A stretch of 36,734 nt of DNA from CAYLHS01 sp964594235 (GTDB lineage: Bacteria > Actinomycetota > Acidimicrobiia > Spongiisociales > UBA4744): positions 1 to 36,734 of the forward strand of contig CAZQMF010000012.1 of the NCBI GenBank assembly GCA_964594235.1. The letters run 5' to 3'. Numbering within the stretch: the first letter of the stretch is position 1; every line of letters starts with the position of its first letter. This document shows positions 22,763 to 31,264 of this stretch, piece by piece. The position numbers and the translations under genes are program-made. The notes below the pieces were generated by a model. That model did no database searches and had not been told where the DNA came from. It saw nothing but the letters and a program-made list of their open reading frames with translations.

Positions 22763-23125
22763 TCAGTCCGCTGCCGGCACAGGAGTGAGCACGGACCTCA
22801 TCTGCTGCGTTGTGAACGGCTTGACGAGCCACGCATCTGCACCCGATCGTCCGGCGATGAACACATCTGCGCTCCTGTCGAGCAGCAGCATGATCAGGGT
22901 GTCTTCGATGCGGCGTGCGAAGATCGCATCGCGCAGCGCTCGCGTCACCGCCATCCCGCCCATGCTGCCCACCTGGAGATCCACGATGACCGCGTCGGGG
23001 GCAATCTCTCCGCATGTGGCAACCGCCTTGGTCGGGTCCGTCTCCTCATATACCTCGAAGTCAGAGCTCGCGGCAGCTACCTCACTTCGAACCCAGCCGG
23101 CGTCGGCGACGACCAATACTCTCAT
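22763..23125 (-). CDS. Receiver-only response regulator
   Basis: 120 aa. A degenerate receiver: the acidic pair after strand 1 is reduced (VVADAG), but the phospho-acceptor Asp (VIVDLQVGSMGG) and the Lys in VKPF are intact. No output domain. The start is the ATG at 23125, where the family's beta-1 (MRVLVVAD) begins; longer in-frame extensions are low-complexity. No histidine kinase is near. Loss of an acidic residue weakens Mg2+ binding, so phosphorylation may be slow or absent. Upstream of the CNNM gene by 13 bp. Confidence 0.78.
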   Translation of the reverse strand: MRVLVVADAGWVRSEVAAASSDFEVYEETDPTKAVATCGEIAPDAVIVDLQVGSMGGMAVTRALRDAIFARRIEDTLIMLLLDRSADVFIAGRSGADAWLVKPFTTQQMRSVLTPVPAAD

Positions 23126-23309
23126 GGGCGCGAACTCTAGTGCGTCGAGCGGCGGCGTCCTCCCTCGACGCACCCGTCGACCACCGTGGGGTGGCTGACA
23201 GGGTAGAGGTGAGAGCGCGAAAATCTCCCTTGGAGTAGTAGTTCCTTCCTGGTCGTGGCCGGATGGCGCTACTAAGTTCCAAGTGCTCGCCAACAACAAG
23301 GAGGGACTC
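23126..23309. promoter_or_regulatory. Divergent intergenic region, receiver and whiB
   Basis: 184 bases between the minus-strand receiver start and the plus-strand whiB. TACTAA at about 23270-23275 is a possible -10 for whiB, with a leader of about 30 bases. I see no clear -35 and no operator palindrome. Confidence 0.3.
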
Positions 23310-23567
23310 GTGCTCGCACCGTCTCGCGACGTATGGCAGCCGCGCGCTTTGTGCCGAGGCAACCATTCACACCTCTTCTTCCCGCCCAGCGCATTCGAGC
23401 GCAAGGATGAACGGGAACGGCGAGAACAGAGAGCGAGAGCCATCTGCAAGGTGTGTCCCGTTCGCGAGGAATGCCTCCAGGCGGCCCTGGAGATCAGAGA
23501 GCCGTACGGCATCTGGGGTGGCCTCACGGAGAGCGAGCGCCGCGAGTACGTGCTGCGATCGGTCTAG
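23310..23567 (+). CDS. WhiB-family iron-sulfur transcription factor
   Basis: 85 aa from the GTG at 23310, which has AAGGAGG (23298-23304) five bases upstream; a GTG nine codons earlier has no such site. The four cluster-binding cysteines are Cys15, Cys46, Cys49 and Cys55 (CxxC...CxxxxxC pattern), followed by GIWGG (67-71) that contacts the sigma factor, and a short basic tail (ERREYVLRSV). The length fits the WhiB1/WhiB2 type, but the paralogue cannot be fixed. These proteins bind the major sigma factor and respond to redox or NO through a 4Fe-4S cluster. The stop overlaps the convergent selB stop by four bases. Confidence 0.93.
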   Translation: MLAPSRDVWQPRALCRGNHSHLFFPPSAFERKDERERREQRARAICKVCPVREECLQAALEIREPYGIWGGLTESERREYVLRSV

Positions 23568-25354
23568 TAGGACCGCTGATCGCCGTTCCGTCTGGTGATC
23601 GACGACGAGTCCAACCATTCGAGGAGCGGCACCGCGTACTTCCTCGAGATCTGAAACCGGTCGCGGAACTCCGCGACCGTGAACGGGTTCGGCAGCGCTG
23701 AGAGCCCTGCCTTGATCTCTTCGATCTGATCGGGAAGGTAGACGAGATCGTCGGACACCTGCACCAGATCACCTCGTCGAACGAGCGCGTGCAACGTCTC
23801 TCGATCGATGGCGAGCTCGCCGACCTTCGGTACCAGCAGCCCGCCGGCTTTCAGCATCGAGACCAGCTCTCCAAGCGACGCCGTGGCATCAGCTCCGAGT
23901 TCCACGGCGAATCCGGTGGCGGCGACGAACGGTCCAACATCTTGGAGGGTCTCCGATCGGCTCACGAGCGCATCGAGAATCGCGGTGGACACTCCTAGTC
24001 GACCGGCGAGATCCGCCTTGGGGACACCGGGCCGGAGGGGATTGGACTCATGGAAGCGCTGCACGTACAGGGCGGCTCGATCGGCGAGACGGCTCGTGGT
24101 CTCGTCGGAAAGGGCTATGCCTGCCACGGTGAGGGCTGTGACCTCACCACCTCCGGAGTGCTGAGCGAGATGTTCGATGGCATCGCTCCCTCGAACCTGC
24201 AGGAGCGTCTCCGCCTGCTCGTCAGGGCTTGTGTCCAGCACACCGGCGAGGAGCGACGCGCTCGCCACCATGTCGTCTCCCGTGAGCTGAGGATCGGGAT
24301 CGAGGACTCTGCCGCCGGCAACGACCTGACGCCTGCCGACCTCACGCAAGATGAACGGGTCGCCCACCATCACGGGGAGGGCCGTGCCGGTCGTCAACAG
24401 GGCAAAGCCTTCGGCATCGATGCCACTTCCGTCGAGTGGACGGACGCGAACGGGCCATGTGCCGCTCCCGAGATGGAGATGGAACGCTCCCTTGGAGGTG
24501 ATCGGCTGGTCCACATAGCGGGCCAGCCGCACGGATGCGAGGAACCGTGCCGAAGCGGCCCACGCGTCGGGAGATCCCATCATCGCTCCTCGGGTGATGT
24601 CACGGCGATCCAGACCGGTGAGGTTCGCCGCCACCCTCGAGTGGGGCGACACCTGGTCGTGGGCCCGCTCGTGGGTCTGGAGCGACCTGATACGCGCCGA
24701 GCGACGATCCGGCCAGATCATGACCCGATCGCCAACGGACAGAGGTCCGTCGAGCAGTGTTCCCGTGACGACGGTGCCGGATCCAGCGATCGTGAACGAG
24801 CGGTCGATCCACATCCGTGGGCGACCTCGGTCCCGAAAGGACGCGACGGCAATCGACACCTGGTCTACAAGGGCTGACCGAAGCTCGTTGATCCCGACAC
24901 CTGTTGGCGCAGACACCGGAACCACGTGCGCGCCCTCGAGGCTCGTTCCGGCGAGGTGCTCCTCGATCTCGATCGTTGCGATCGCAACCAGATCCTCATC
25001 GACACGGTCGATCTTGGTGAGTGCCACGATGCCATGGTGAACACCGAGGAGATCCAGCACGGCGAGGTGTTCTTCGGACTGCGGCATCCAACCCTCGTCG
25101 GCAGCGACGACGAACAACGCTACGTCGATCGCCTCGATTCCCGACAGCATGTTCTTGATGAAACGCTGATGCCCGGGGACATCGACGAACGACACCTCGG
25201 TATCGTCAGGGAGTACCGTCCAGGCGAACCCGAGATCGATCGTGAGGCCCCGCTCTTTCTCGGCGGCCCAGCGATCGGGATCCCTACCGGTGAGTGCGTG
25301 GATCAGCGTCGACTTGCCGTGGTCGACGTGACCGGCCGTCCCTACGACCGGCAC
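23564..25354 (-). CDS. selB: Selenocysteine-specific elongation factor SelB
   Basis: 596 aa. GTPase domain with G1 GHVDHGKST (8-16), G2 RGLTID, G3 DVPGH and G4 TKID; then the EF-Tu-like beta-barrels, and a C-terminal series of winged helices (from about 430) ending FTVAEFRDRFQISRKYAVPLLEWLD, the SECIS-binding domain that distinguishes SelB from other translation factors. It delivers Sec-tRNA to in-frame UGA codons. It overlaps selA by 13 bp. Together they show that the organism decodes selenocysteine, unless the genes are relics. selC and selD are not in the window. Its 3' end overlaps whiB on the other strand. Confidence 0.95.
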   Translation of the reverse strand: MPVVGTAGHVDHGKSTLIHALTGRDPDRWAAEKERGLTIDLGFAWTVLPDDTEVSFVDVPGHQRFIKNMLSGIEAIDVALFVVAADEGWMPQSEEHLAVLDLLGVHHGIVALTKIDRVDEDLVAIATIEIEEHLAGTSLEGAHVVPVSAPTGVGINELRSALVDQVSIAVASFRDRGRPRMWIDRSFTIAGSGTVVTGTLLDGPLSVGDRVMIWPDRRSARIRSLQTHERAHDQVSPHSRVAANLTGLDRRDITRGAMMGSPDAWAASARFLASVRLARYVDQPITSKGAFHLHLGSGTWPVRVRPLDGSGIDAEGFALLTTGTALPVMVGDPFILREVGRRQVVAGGRVLDPDPQLTGDDMVASASLLAGVLDTSPDEQAETLLQVRGSDAIEHLAQHSGGGEVTALTVAGIALSDETTSRLADRAALYVQRFHESNPLRPGVPKADLAGRLGVSTAILDALVSRSETLQDVGPFVAATGFAVELGADATASLGELVSMLKAGGLLVPKVGELAIDRETLHALVRRGDLVQVSDDLVYLPDQIEEIKAGLSALPNPFTVAEFRDRFQISRKYAVPLLEWLDSSSITRRNGDQRSY

Positions 25355-26676
25355 GCCGCCCCCAGGATCGAGGCGACCCGATCATCGTCCTCGGGCGCCA
25401 CCGAACGAAGGTCGATCAGGACCCTGCCCGCCTCGCGGCGCGTGACCACGGGAGGGTCGGCACCGAGCAGCCGGGGCCACAGGGATGCCGCCCCTGGATT
25501 CGAAATCCTGATCAGCGGAGAGGGGACCTCTGCTCCGGGAACCGACCCGGCGCCGGGCACAGAGCCTCCGAACACGACCTCTCCGTCCACGCCGGAGTCG
25601 GCGAGCACCCGGCTCGATCGGCCTTCGAGCGTCTCGTAGGACGATGATGCCATCGACCAGAACGGGATCGATGCGCCATCTCCATTCGCGTACATCTCGA
25701 AGGTCACCGTCAGGGCGGCAAGGATCGGGCCGGACACACGAAGGGCGCGTGCCATCGGGTGATGGGCGAGTCGCGAAACGAGATCGCCGTCGCCGACGAT
25801 GACGCCGGCCTGAGGGCCGCCGAGCAGTTTGTCTCCGGAGAATGTGACTACGTCCGCACCCGATTCGAGGACCTGCCGGACGCCTGGTTCGCCTTCGAGC
25901 CATCGAGGAGGGGGCCCACTCAGCCACGGGACGTTGCTGTCGATCAGTCCGCTGCCCACATCGAAGACGAGGGGTAGATCGTTGGTGTGCGCGAGGGAGA
26001 TGAGGTCGTCCAATGCGGGAGCGTCCGTGAAACCGACGACGCGGTAGTTGGACGGGTGCACCTTGAGGATCAGGCCGGCTCCCTCGGCGATCGCCCGTTC
26101 ATAGTCGGACAGGCGTGTTCGGTTCGTCGTTCCGACCTCGAGCATGAGAGCAGCGGAGGCCGCCATCAACTCAGGAAGACGGTATGAGCCGCCGATCTCG
26201 ATGAGTTCTCCGCGCGAAACGGCAACGGGCCTTTCTCGGCCCAGGGCGGACAGGGCGAGCAGGAGTGCTCCCGCGTTGTTGTTGACGACGTGGGCAGACC
26301 CTGCCCCGGTGACGTCGGCCACCAACCGATTCAGGTAGGCGCCGCGACCACCCCGGCGCCCCTCGGTCAGGTCGAACTCGAGATTTCCGTAGGTGGCAGC
26401 GGCATCATGCAGGGCCGCGGCGGCCGCGGGTGCCAACGGCGCCCGTCCCAGATTCGTGTGCAACAGCACGCCTGTTGCGTTGATGACCGACCGGTGCCGG
26501 AGTGACCGAAGTCGCTCCAGCATGTTCGTCGCTGCCGTCAACGGGTCTCCTGATACACCTGCCCTGGCCTCTTCGATAGCCGTTCGGGCAGATTCGACCA
26601 CGAGCAATCGTGGGAGCGTGATATCTCCGAGAGCTCGAACGAGATGATCGACCGAGGGCAGGTCACTAAGCGCCAT
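25342..26676 (-). CDS. selA: L-seryl-tRNA(Sec) selenium transferase
   Basis: 444 aa from the ATG at 26676. PLP enzyme that converts Ser-tRNA(Sec) to Sec-tRNA(Sec) using selenophosphate. PLP-Lys is Lys283 in SGDKLLGGPQAG; other fold markers are INATGVLLHTNLGRAPL (65-81), NNNAGALLLAL (132-142) and VFDVGSG (237-243). Longer in-frame extensions reach into divergent nudix and do not resemble SelA. TACGCT (minus strand) stands seven bases before the ATG, and TTGACG lies 19 bases before that, so the mRNA is probably leaderless. selB overlaps its end. Confidence 0.94.
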   Translation of the reverse strand: MALSDLPSVDHLVRALGDITLPRLLVVESARTAIEEARAGVSGDPLTAATNMLERLRSLRHRSVINATGVLLHTNLGRAPLAPAAAAALHDAAATYGNLEFDLTEGRRGGRGAYLNRLVADVTGAGSAHVVNNNAGALLLALSALGRERPVAVSRGELIEIGGSYRLPELMAASAALMLEVGTTNRTRLSDYERAIAEGAGLILKVHPSNYRVVGFTDAPALDDLISLAHTNDLPLVFDVGSGLIDSNVPWLSGPPPRWLEGEPGVRQVLESGADVVTFSGDKLLGGPQAGVIVGDGDLVSRLAHHPMARALRVSGPILAALTVTFEMYANGDGASIPFWSMASSSYETLEGRSSRVLADSGVDGEVVFGGSVPGAGSVPGAEVPSPLIRISNPGAASLWPRLLGADPPVVTRREAGRVLIDLRSVAPEDDDRVASILGAACRS

Positions 26677-26733
26677 GTCGTGAAGCGTAGTTTTCGCGAG
26701 AGCTACCGCGTCAAGGCGGCGTACCCTTTCGGT
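26677..26733. promoter_or_regulatory. Compact divergent promoter pair, selA and nudix
   Basis: On the minus strand AGCGTA at 26684-26689 (TACGCT read in the gene direction) ends seven bases before the selA ATG, with CGTCAA (TTGACG) at 26709-26714. On the plus strand TACCCT (26722-26727) ends six bases before the nudix ATG. Only 57 bases separate the two genes, so both promoters overlap and both mRNAs are likely leaderless. Confidence 0.5.
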
Positions 26734-27441
26734 ATGGATGACCAGCCGATTCGTGACGCCTCCACCGTCTGCGTCGTGAGACCGGGCGGGGCTGGGCTCG
26801 AGGTGCTGATGGTCAGACGAGCAGCATCGTCGGTGTTCGTAGGGGGCGCGCATGTCTTCCCTGGGGGCGCACTCGACGCCGTCGATCGGAGCGAAACGGC
26901 CCGCAGGCTGTTCGGGGACGGTCCGCTCTCGGCGTGGCTGTCCGCTGCCGTCAGGGAGACCGCCGAAGAAGCCGGTCTCGTTGTGCCGGCCGGACAGATC
27001 GAGACCCCGAGACGGACACACGGTATGGAGCTTCTTCGTGCCCTCGACGAAGCGGGCTACGTGTTCGATCCCTCACGATTCGCCTATCTGTCGAACTGGG
27101 TTACACCGAAGGGTCAACCGAGGCGGTTCGACACGAAGTTCTTCGTGACCGATGCCCAAGAACAGACGCAGGCGTCACCGGACGCGACCGAGGTGACCGA
27201 AACGGTCTGGGTGACGCCACGCAGTGCTCTGGAGCGCTGGTCACGAGGCGAGTGGATGCTCGTTCGGCCGACGCTCGAAACGTTGAGGACACTCGCGGGA
27301 TTCGACGAGGCCGACGCGGTCCTCTCCTTCGCACGCTCCCAGAGGTCCATCCCCCGTATCGAACCACGAGTAGTCCAGCAGGATGGAGCACTCAAGATCC
27401 TGATGCCCGGCGACGCGGGCTACGAGCAGGCCGACACGTGA
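26734..27441 (+). CDS. Nudix hydrolase (NUDT19/NUDT7-like)
   Basis: 235 aa. The Nudix box is split by a 20-odd residue insertion, as in NUDT19-type enzymes: FPGGALD...then AAVRETAEEAGL, with the catalytic RETAEEAG. This group is linked to CoA diphosphatase activity in eukaryotes; bacterial members are largely uncharacterised. N-terminus ASTVCVVRPGGAGLEVLMVRRA is the usual first strand pair. TACCCT lies six bases before the ATG, pointing to a leaderless mRNA. Its stop overlaps the following MBL gene (GTGA). The pairing Nudix plus MBL is common in bacteria, perhaps for acyl-CoA turnover, but no substrate is proven here. Confidence 0.87.
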   Translation: MDDQPIRDASTVCVVRPGGAGLEVLMVRRAASSVFVGGAHVFPGGALDAVDRSETARRLFGDGPLSAWLSAAVRETAEEAGLVVPAGQIETPRRTHGMELLRALDEAGYVFDPSRFAYLSNWVTPKGQPRRFDTKFFVTDAQEQTQASPDATEVTETVWVTPRSALERWSRGEWMLVRPTLETLRTLAGFDEADAVLSFARSQRSIPRIEPRVVQQDGALKILMPGDAGYEQADT

Positions 27442-28196
27442 ACGTGCGGCGAGTACTCGCGCCGAACCCCGGCCCCTTCACAGGGGGAGGGACGAACACC
27501 TACATCCTCGATTCGGACGGTGAAGCGATCATCATCGATCCTGGACCGAATGACGAGCGCCATCTCCAGGCGATCGCTACCGACATTCGGCCCCTCACTC
27601 CGAAGATGATTCTCGTCACCCACACCCATGAGGATCACGCACCCGGCGCGAACCCGCTGGCCGAGCTCCTCGACATACCTACAGGGGGCCGCGGACCCGG
27701 TCCGGAGTTCAAGCCGGACCGGATTCTGACCGACAATGACACCGTCGAGTTCGGGGGCACAACAGTGCGAGCGGTGGCAACGCCGGGACACAGCGCGGAT
27801 CACCTTTGCTACCTCGCGGGGTCGGCCCTGTTCACGGGCGACCACATCATGGGAGGCTCGTCGGTCTTTGTGGAAGACATGACCGCATACATGGCTTCGC
27901 TGCGAAAGATCCAGCAGCTTCCCCTCGACGTGCTGTATCCAGGTCACGGCCCCGCGGAATACGACCCGGCCGCAGTGATCGCCGAATACATCGGGCACCG
28001 ACTCGAGCGCGAGCACCAGATTCTCGAGGTGGTCCGGTCTGGCGCCGCCAGCGTCGGCGCTATCGTCGCGATCGTGTATGAACAGGTCGCCCCGGCTCTG
28101 CACCCGCTGGCAACCATCGCCGTTCGTGCCCATCTCGAGAAGCTGGCTGGGGAAGGCATCGTGCGTGTCGACGGAGACGAGGTGACCTTCCTATGA
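27438..28196 (+). CDS. Metallo-beta-lactamase-fold hydrolase (LACTB2-like)
   Basis: 252 aa from GTG. Metal-binding THTHEDH (HxHxDH) near residues 56-62, then His in GHSADHLCYL, Asp in FTGDHIMGG, and His in YPGHGP. A C-terminal helical part (DPAAVIAEYIGHRLEREHQIL...) with a winged-helix-like end matches LACTB2/RNase Z-related single-strand endoribonucleases and also some acyl-lactone hydrolases. Cytoplasmic. Coupled to nudix before and to the M23 gene after (4-base overlap each). The start fits because the family begins with the strand VRRVLAPNPGPFT. Confidence 0.86.
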   Translation: MNVRRVLAPNPGPFTGGGTNTYILDSDGEAIIIDPGPNDERHLQAIATDIRPLTPKMILVTHTHEDHAPGANPLAELLDIPTGGRGPGPEFKPDRILTDNDTVEFGGTTVRAVATPGHSADHLCYLAGSALFTGDHIMGGSSVFVEDMTAYMASLRKIQQLPLDVLYPGHGPAEYDPAAVIAEYIGHRLEREHQILEVVRSGAASVGAIVAIVYEQVAPALHPLATIAVRAHLEKLAGEGIVRVDGDEVTFL

Positions 28197-29541
28197 AGGG
28201 GCTACTCAGGTCTGTCGCGGTTCTCTTGCTGGTTCTCGCGCTCGCTGTACCAGCCCTGGCAGAGGTGAGCCAGGACGACGTTGACAGTGCCGCTCGGAAG
28301 TTGGATCAGCTCAGACAGCAGTCCGACGCGCTCGTTGCCCAGTATGAGGATGCATGGGCGTCGTCCGAGCTGCTGGCCGACCAGATCCAGGCACTCACAG
28401 ATCTCGTGTCTACCTCTCAGGTGGACATCGGGATCGCGGAGCACAAGGTTCAGGACCGCGCCGTCGAAATGTATATGAACGGGACAGGCTCCGAGATCTT
28501 CACGGCGTATGTGCTCAGTGGAGGACCGGGCGCCGGTATCGGCTATCTGGAGGAGACGGCCGCGGCGGACCAGCAGCTCGTCACCGATCTCGAGGCACTG
28601 CGCCGGTCATACCAGCGCCAGCTCGACGATCTCGAGGCTGCCCGCAGCGAGCAGGATCGCGTCACGAGTGACATGCAGGCTCTCGCCAATGAGGTCCTCC
28701 AGCAGATGGGTCCCGCGCAGGCGGCATACGACGCGCTGAAGGAGGCGCGCGCTCGCCAGTTGGCCGAGGCCGAGGCCGCCCGCAGGGCCGCGGAAGAGGA
28801 AGCAGCCCGTAAGGCTGCCGCCGCACTCTCGACAACCACCGCGGCGCCGATCACTGTCACCACCAGACAAACCACACCCACCACGGTGGCCGACACCACA
28901 CCCACCACGGTGGCCGAGACCTCAANNNNNNNNNNNNNNNNNNNNNNNNNNNNNNNNNNNNNNNNNNNNNNNNNNNNNNNNNNNNNNNNNNNNNNNNNNN
29001 NNNNNNNNNNNNNNNNNNNNNNNNNACCACACCCACCACGGTGGCCGACACCACACCCACCACGGTGGCCGAGACCTCAACCACCACCGAAACCACCACG
29101 ACTACCACAATCACAACGACCACGCCCCAGCCGGTCGGTGGGCATGTGTGCCCGATCGACGGTTTCACCAGCTTCTCGGACACCTTTGGCGCCCCCCGAT
29201 CGGGTGGGCGCACGCACGAGGGAGTGGACATGATGGCTGAGCGATGGACCCACATCGTGGCGATCGAGTCGGGGACAATCTATCAACTCAGGGAAGGTGG
29301 CCTCGGTGGCACCACCATCTGGCTGCATTCCGACTCGGGAGACTCGTACTACTACGCGCATCTCGAGGCATGGGCCGACGGTCTCAGCAAGGGTCAGCAT
29401 GTCGATGCAGGTGAGCTGATCGGATACGTGGGAACGTCGGGTAACGCACCGGATTGGCTTCCCCATCTCCACTTCGAGTATCACCCCGACCTGGGGCCCG
29501 CCGTCGATCCGTACCCTGTGGTGAAGAGCCTCTGCGGATAG
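28193..29541 (+). CDS. M23-family peptidoglycan hydrolase/EnvC-like, broken by an assembly gap
   Basis: Signal peptide about 1-23, coiled-coil rod (about 25-205, rich in Glu, Ala and Arg heptads), a Thr/Pro-rich linker, then an M23 (LytM) domain at the end: zinc ligands His and Asp in THEGVDM, and PHLHFEY with the catalytic His pair. The whole is the actinobacterial form of EnvC/NlpD-like cell-wall proteins. The 100-N gap splits the linker and, as assembled, the frame is lost. If the 55-bp duplication at the gap edges is counted once, the frame is restored and the protein is 397 aa. The start overlaps the MBL stop (ATGA). Confidence 0.82.
28871..29080. repeat. Exact 55-bp direct duplication flanking a 100-N assembly gap
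   Basis: 28871-28925 and 29026-29080 are identical over 55 bases and end exactly at the N run (28926-29025). Within each copy the 24-bp unit coding TTPTTVAD/E occurs about twice. Identical ends of 55 bases at a gap of exactly 100 N fit two contigs that share a k-mer end and were joined with a placeholder, not a true 100-bp gap. Real extra copies of the tandem unit remain possible. Confidence 0.9.
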
Positions 29542-29544
29542 GTC

Positions 29545-29568
29545 GAGGGCCGGTTGTCACCGGCCCTC
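29545..29568. terminator. Hairpin terminator between the M23 and mrp genes
   Basis: GAGGGCCGG (29545-29553) and CCGGCCCTC (29560-29568) form a perfect 9-bp stem with a 6-nt loop, three bases after the M23 stop. It is symmetrical, so it could also stop mrp readthrough from the other strand. The region 29569-29682 that follows shows nothing else I can name. Confidence 0.75.
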
Positions 29569-29682
29569 GTTGCTCCCAGCGCTTCGTGCGGTCAGCCTCC
29601 CAGCGACAGGCACGTTCTGTGCCATAAGTATCGACGAAGGAGGCCCAGGGGTTGGGGCGTGTTGTGAGTTGACTCCGAGTGA

Positions 29683-30816
29683 CTAGTTCGAGGACACGTC
29701 GTCCAGCATCCGCGCCAGGCGACCGGTGCACGTTTCCTGATCCGCCGGCGGGAACGCATCGATCAAGCGAGCTGCGACGTCCTTGAAGGCGATAGCGGTG
29801 GCCGTCTCCGGGTGGGAGCGAACGATGGGTGATCCGGCGTCGCCGTCGGACACGACATATGGATCGAGCGGTATCCGGCCAAGCAAGGGGATGCCCAGGT
29901 CTCCTGCGAGGCGAGCACCTCCACCCTCGCCGAACAGGTGGTAGGTGGTTCCGTGCTCGCATGTGAAGCCCGCCATGTTCTCGATCACACCGAGCACCGG
30001 GAGAAATGAACGTCGAGCCATGTCGGCGACTCGAGCAGCAACCTTCTGTGCGGCCACCTGGGGGGTGGTCACGACCACCAGCTCGGCCTGCGGTGCCATC
30101 CTCGACAGCGCCATTTGAACGTCTCCCGTCCCAGGGGGAAGGTCGATGATCAGGTAGTCCAAATCGGAGCTCCACGACACCTGGCGCAGGAACTGTTCGA
30201 GTGCCTTCGACAACATCAGGCCGCGCCACATGAGCGCCGTGTCCTCCGACTCGATGATCAGTCCCGTCGAAACGACCTGGATGCCACCTATGTCTGCCGG
30301 AACGATCATTCGATCGTCGTCGGCGGTGAGTCGTTCCTCCGTACCGACGAGTCTGGGGATCGAGAATCCCCAGATGTCCGCGTCGAGCAGCCCGACACGA
30401 TGTCCCAGATCGGCGAGGGAGAACGCCAGATTTACGCTGACCGACGACTTGCCGACTCCGCCTTTGCCGCTACCGACAGCGACGACACGCGTGAGGGGGT
30501 TCACCGAAGTCGCCTCGGCATGGTCTCGGGCTCGCTGTCGCGCGACACTCATCAACGCGGAACGCTGCTCGGCATTCATCGTGCGCGTCTCAACGTTCAC
30601 CGACGTCACACCATCGAGTGCAGAGACCTTCCTCACAACATCGTCTTCAATCCTGCTCCGCATCGGGCAGGCCGCCACTGTCAGGGCCACCCCGACCGTG
30701 ACCAACCCATCCGGCGAGGTCTCCACCGACTGGACCATTCCAAGGTCGACGATGTCACTCCCGAGCTCGGGATCCAGAACACCCTTGAGGGCGGTCATGA
30801 TGTGTTCTTCGTTCAC
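29683..30816 (-). CDS. mrp: Mrp/ApbC-family iron-sulfur carrier ATPase
   Basis: 377 aa from GTG. An N-terminal MIP18 (DUF59) domain (about 1-85; DPELGSDIVDLGMV, CPMR) precedes the P-loop ATPase with deviant Walker A GKGGVGKSSVSVNLA (about 114-128) and LLDADIWGFSIP. It carries or assembles Fe-S clusters. The usual CxxC of Mrp is replaced: ENMAGFTCEHGTTYHLFGEGGG keeps one Cys, as in several actinobacterial Mrp proteins that lack the pair. TACGCT (30824-30829, minus) ends seven bases before the GTG, with TCGACG 17 bases farther. It is divergent from the A-type carrier at 30908, a related function. Confidence 0.92.
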   Translation of the reverse strand: MNEEHIMTALKGVLDPELGSDIVDLGMVQSVETSPDGLVTVGVALTVAACPMRSRIEDDVVRKVSALDGVTSVNVETRTMNAEQRSALMSVARQRARDHAEATSVNPLTRVVAVGSGKGGVGKSSVSVNLAFSLADLGHRVGLLDADIWGFSIPRLVGTEERLTADDDRMIVPADIGGIQVVSTGLIIESEDTALMWRGLMLSKALEQFLRQVSWSSDLDYLIIDLPPGTGDVQMALSRMAPQAELVVVTTPQVAAQKVAARVADMARRSFLPVLGVIENMAGFTCEHGTTYHLFGEGGGARLAGDLGIPLLGRIPLDPYVVSDGDAGSPIVRSHPETATAIAFKDVAARLIDAFPPADQETCTGRLARMLDDVSSN

Positions 30817-30907
30817 AGACGCGAGCGTAGATGCGAATTTCCACTACGTCGACGGTGGTTATTGTGAACGAGCCGGTATCCTGTCCTTCGCCGAAAGGAG
30901 CAGTCGT
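30817..30907. promoter_or_regulatory. Divergent promoters of mrp and the A-type Fe-S carrier gene
   Basis: Minus strand: TCGACG, 17-base spacer, TACGCT (30824-30829), then seven bases to the mrp GTG. Plus strand: TATCCT (30877-30882), then a leader of about 20 bases with AAAGGAG (30894-30900) before the carrier ATG. Two Fe-S assembly genes sharing one control region may be co-regulated. Confidence 0.5.
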
Positions 30908-31264
30908 ATGCAGTTTCTCGAGATCAAGTCCGCAATGCGGGCGGTGACCTTGACCGATACCGCGATCGCGAAGGTGCGAGAGCTCGTCCAGGCGGAAGGA
31001 GATCCGTCTCTGGTGCTTCGGTTCGGAGTTCGCCCCGGTGGATGCTCGGGGTTCTCGTACGAGATGTACTTCGACACGCAGATCAACGACGGCGACATCG
31101 TCGAGACGTTCGGCGACGACGTGAAAGTCGTCGTCGATCCCGAGTCGTTGACCATGGTCAGGGGTTCAACCCTCGACTACAAGCAGGACCTGATGGGTGC
31201 AGGGTTCGCCATCCAGAACCCGAACGTCACCAGCTCCTGCGGCTGCGGCAACAGCTTCAACTAG
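30908..31264 (+). CDS. erpA: A-type iron-sulfur cluster carrier (ErpA/HesB family)
   Basis: 118 aa from ATG with AAAGGAG seven bases upstream. The three cluster-binding cysteines are Cys46 (PGGCSGF), Cys111 and Cys113 (CGCG), the defining pattern of IscA/SufA/ErpA carriers. The core starts at about residue 14 (TLTDTAIAKVRELV). It receives a cluster from the Suf machinery and hands it to target proteins. ErpA is chosen because actinobacteria keep a single essential member and there is no suf operon here; SufA is the alternative. Faces mrp. Confidence 0.9.
   Translation: MQFLEIKSAMRAVTLTDTAIAKVRELVQAEGDPSLVLRFGVRPGGCSGFSYEMYFDTQINDGDIVETFGDDVKVVVDPESLTMVRGSTLDYKQDLMGAGFAIQNPNVTSSCGCGNSFN

Noticed and set aside
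28841..29120. CRISPR-like array because of repeated ACCACACCCACCACGG units
   Set aside because: The unit is in frame, encodes Thr/Pro/Ala linker repeats of the M23 protein, and has no unique spacers.
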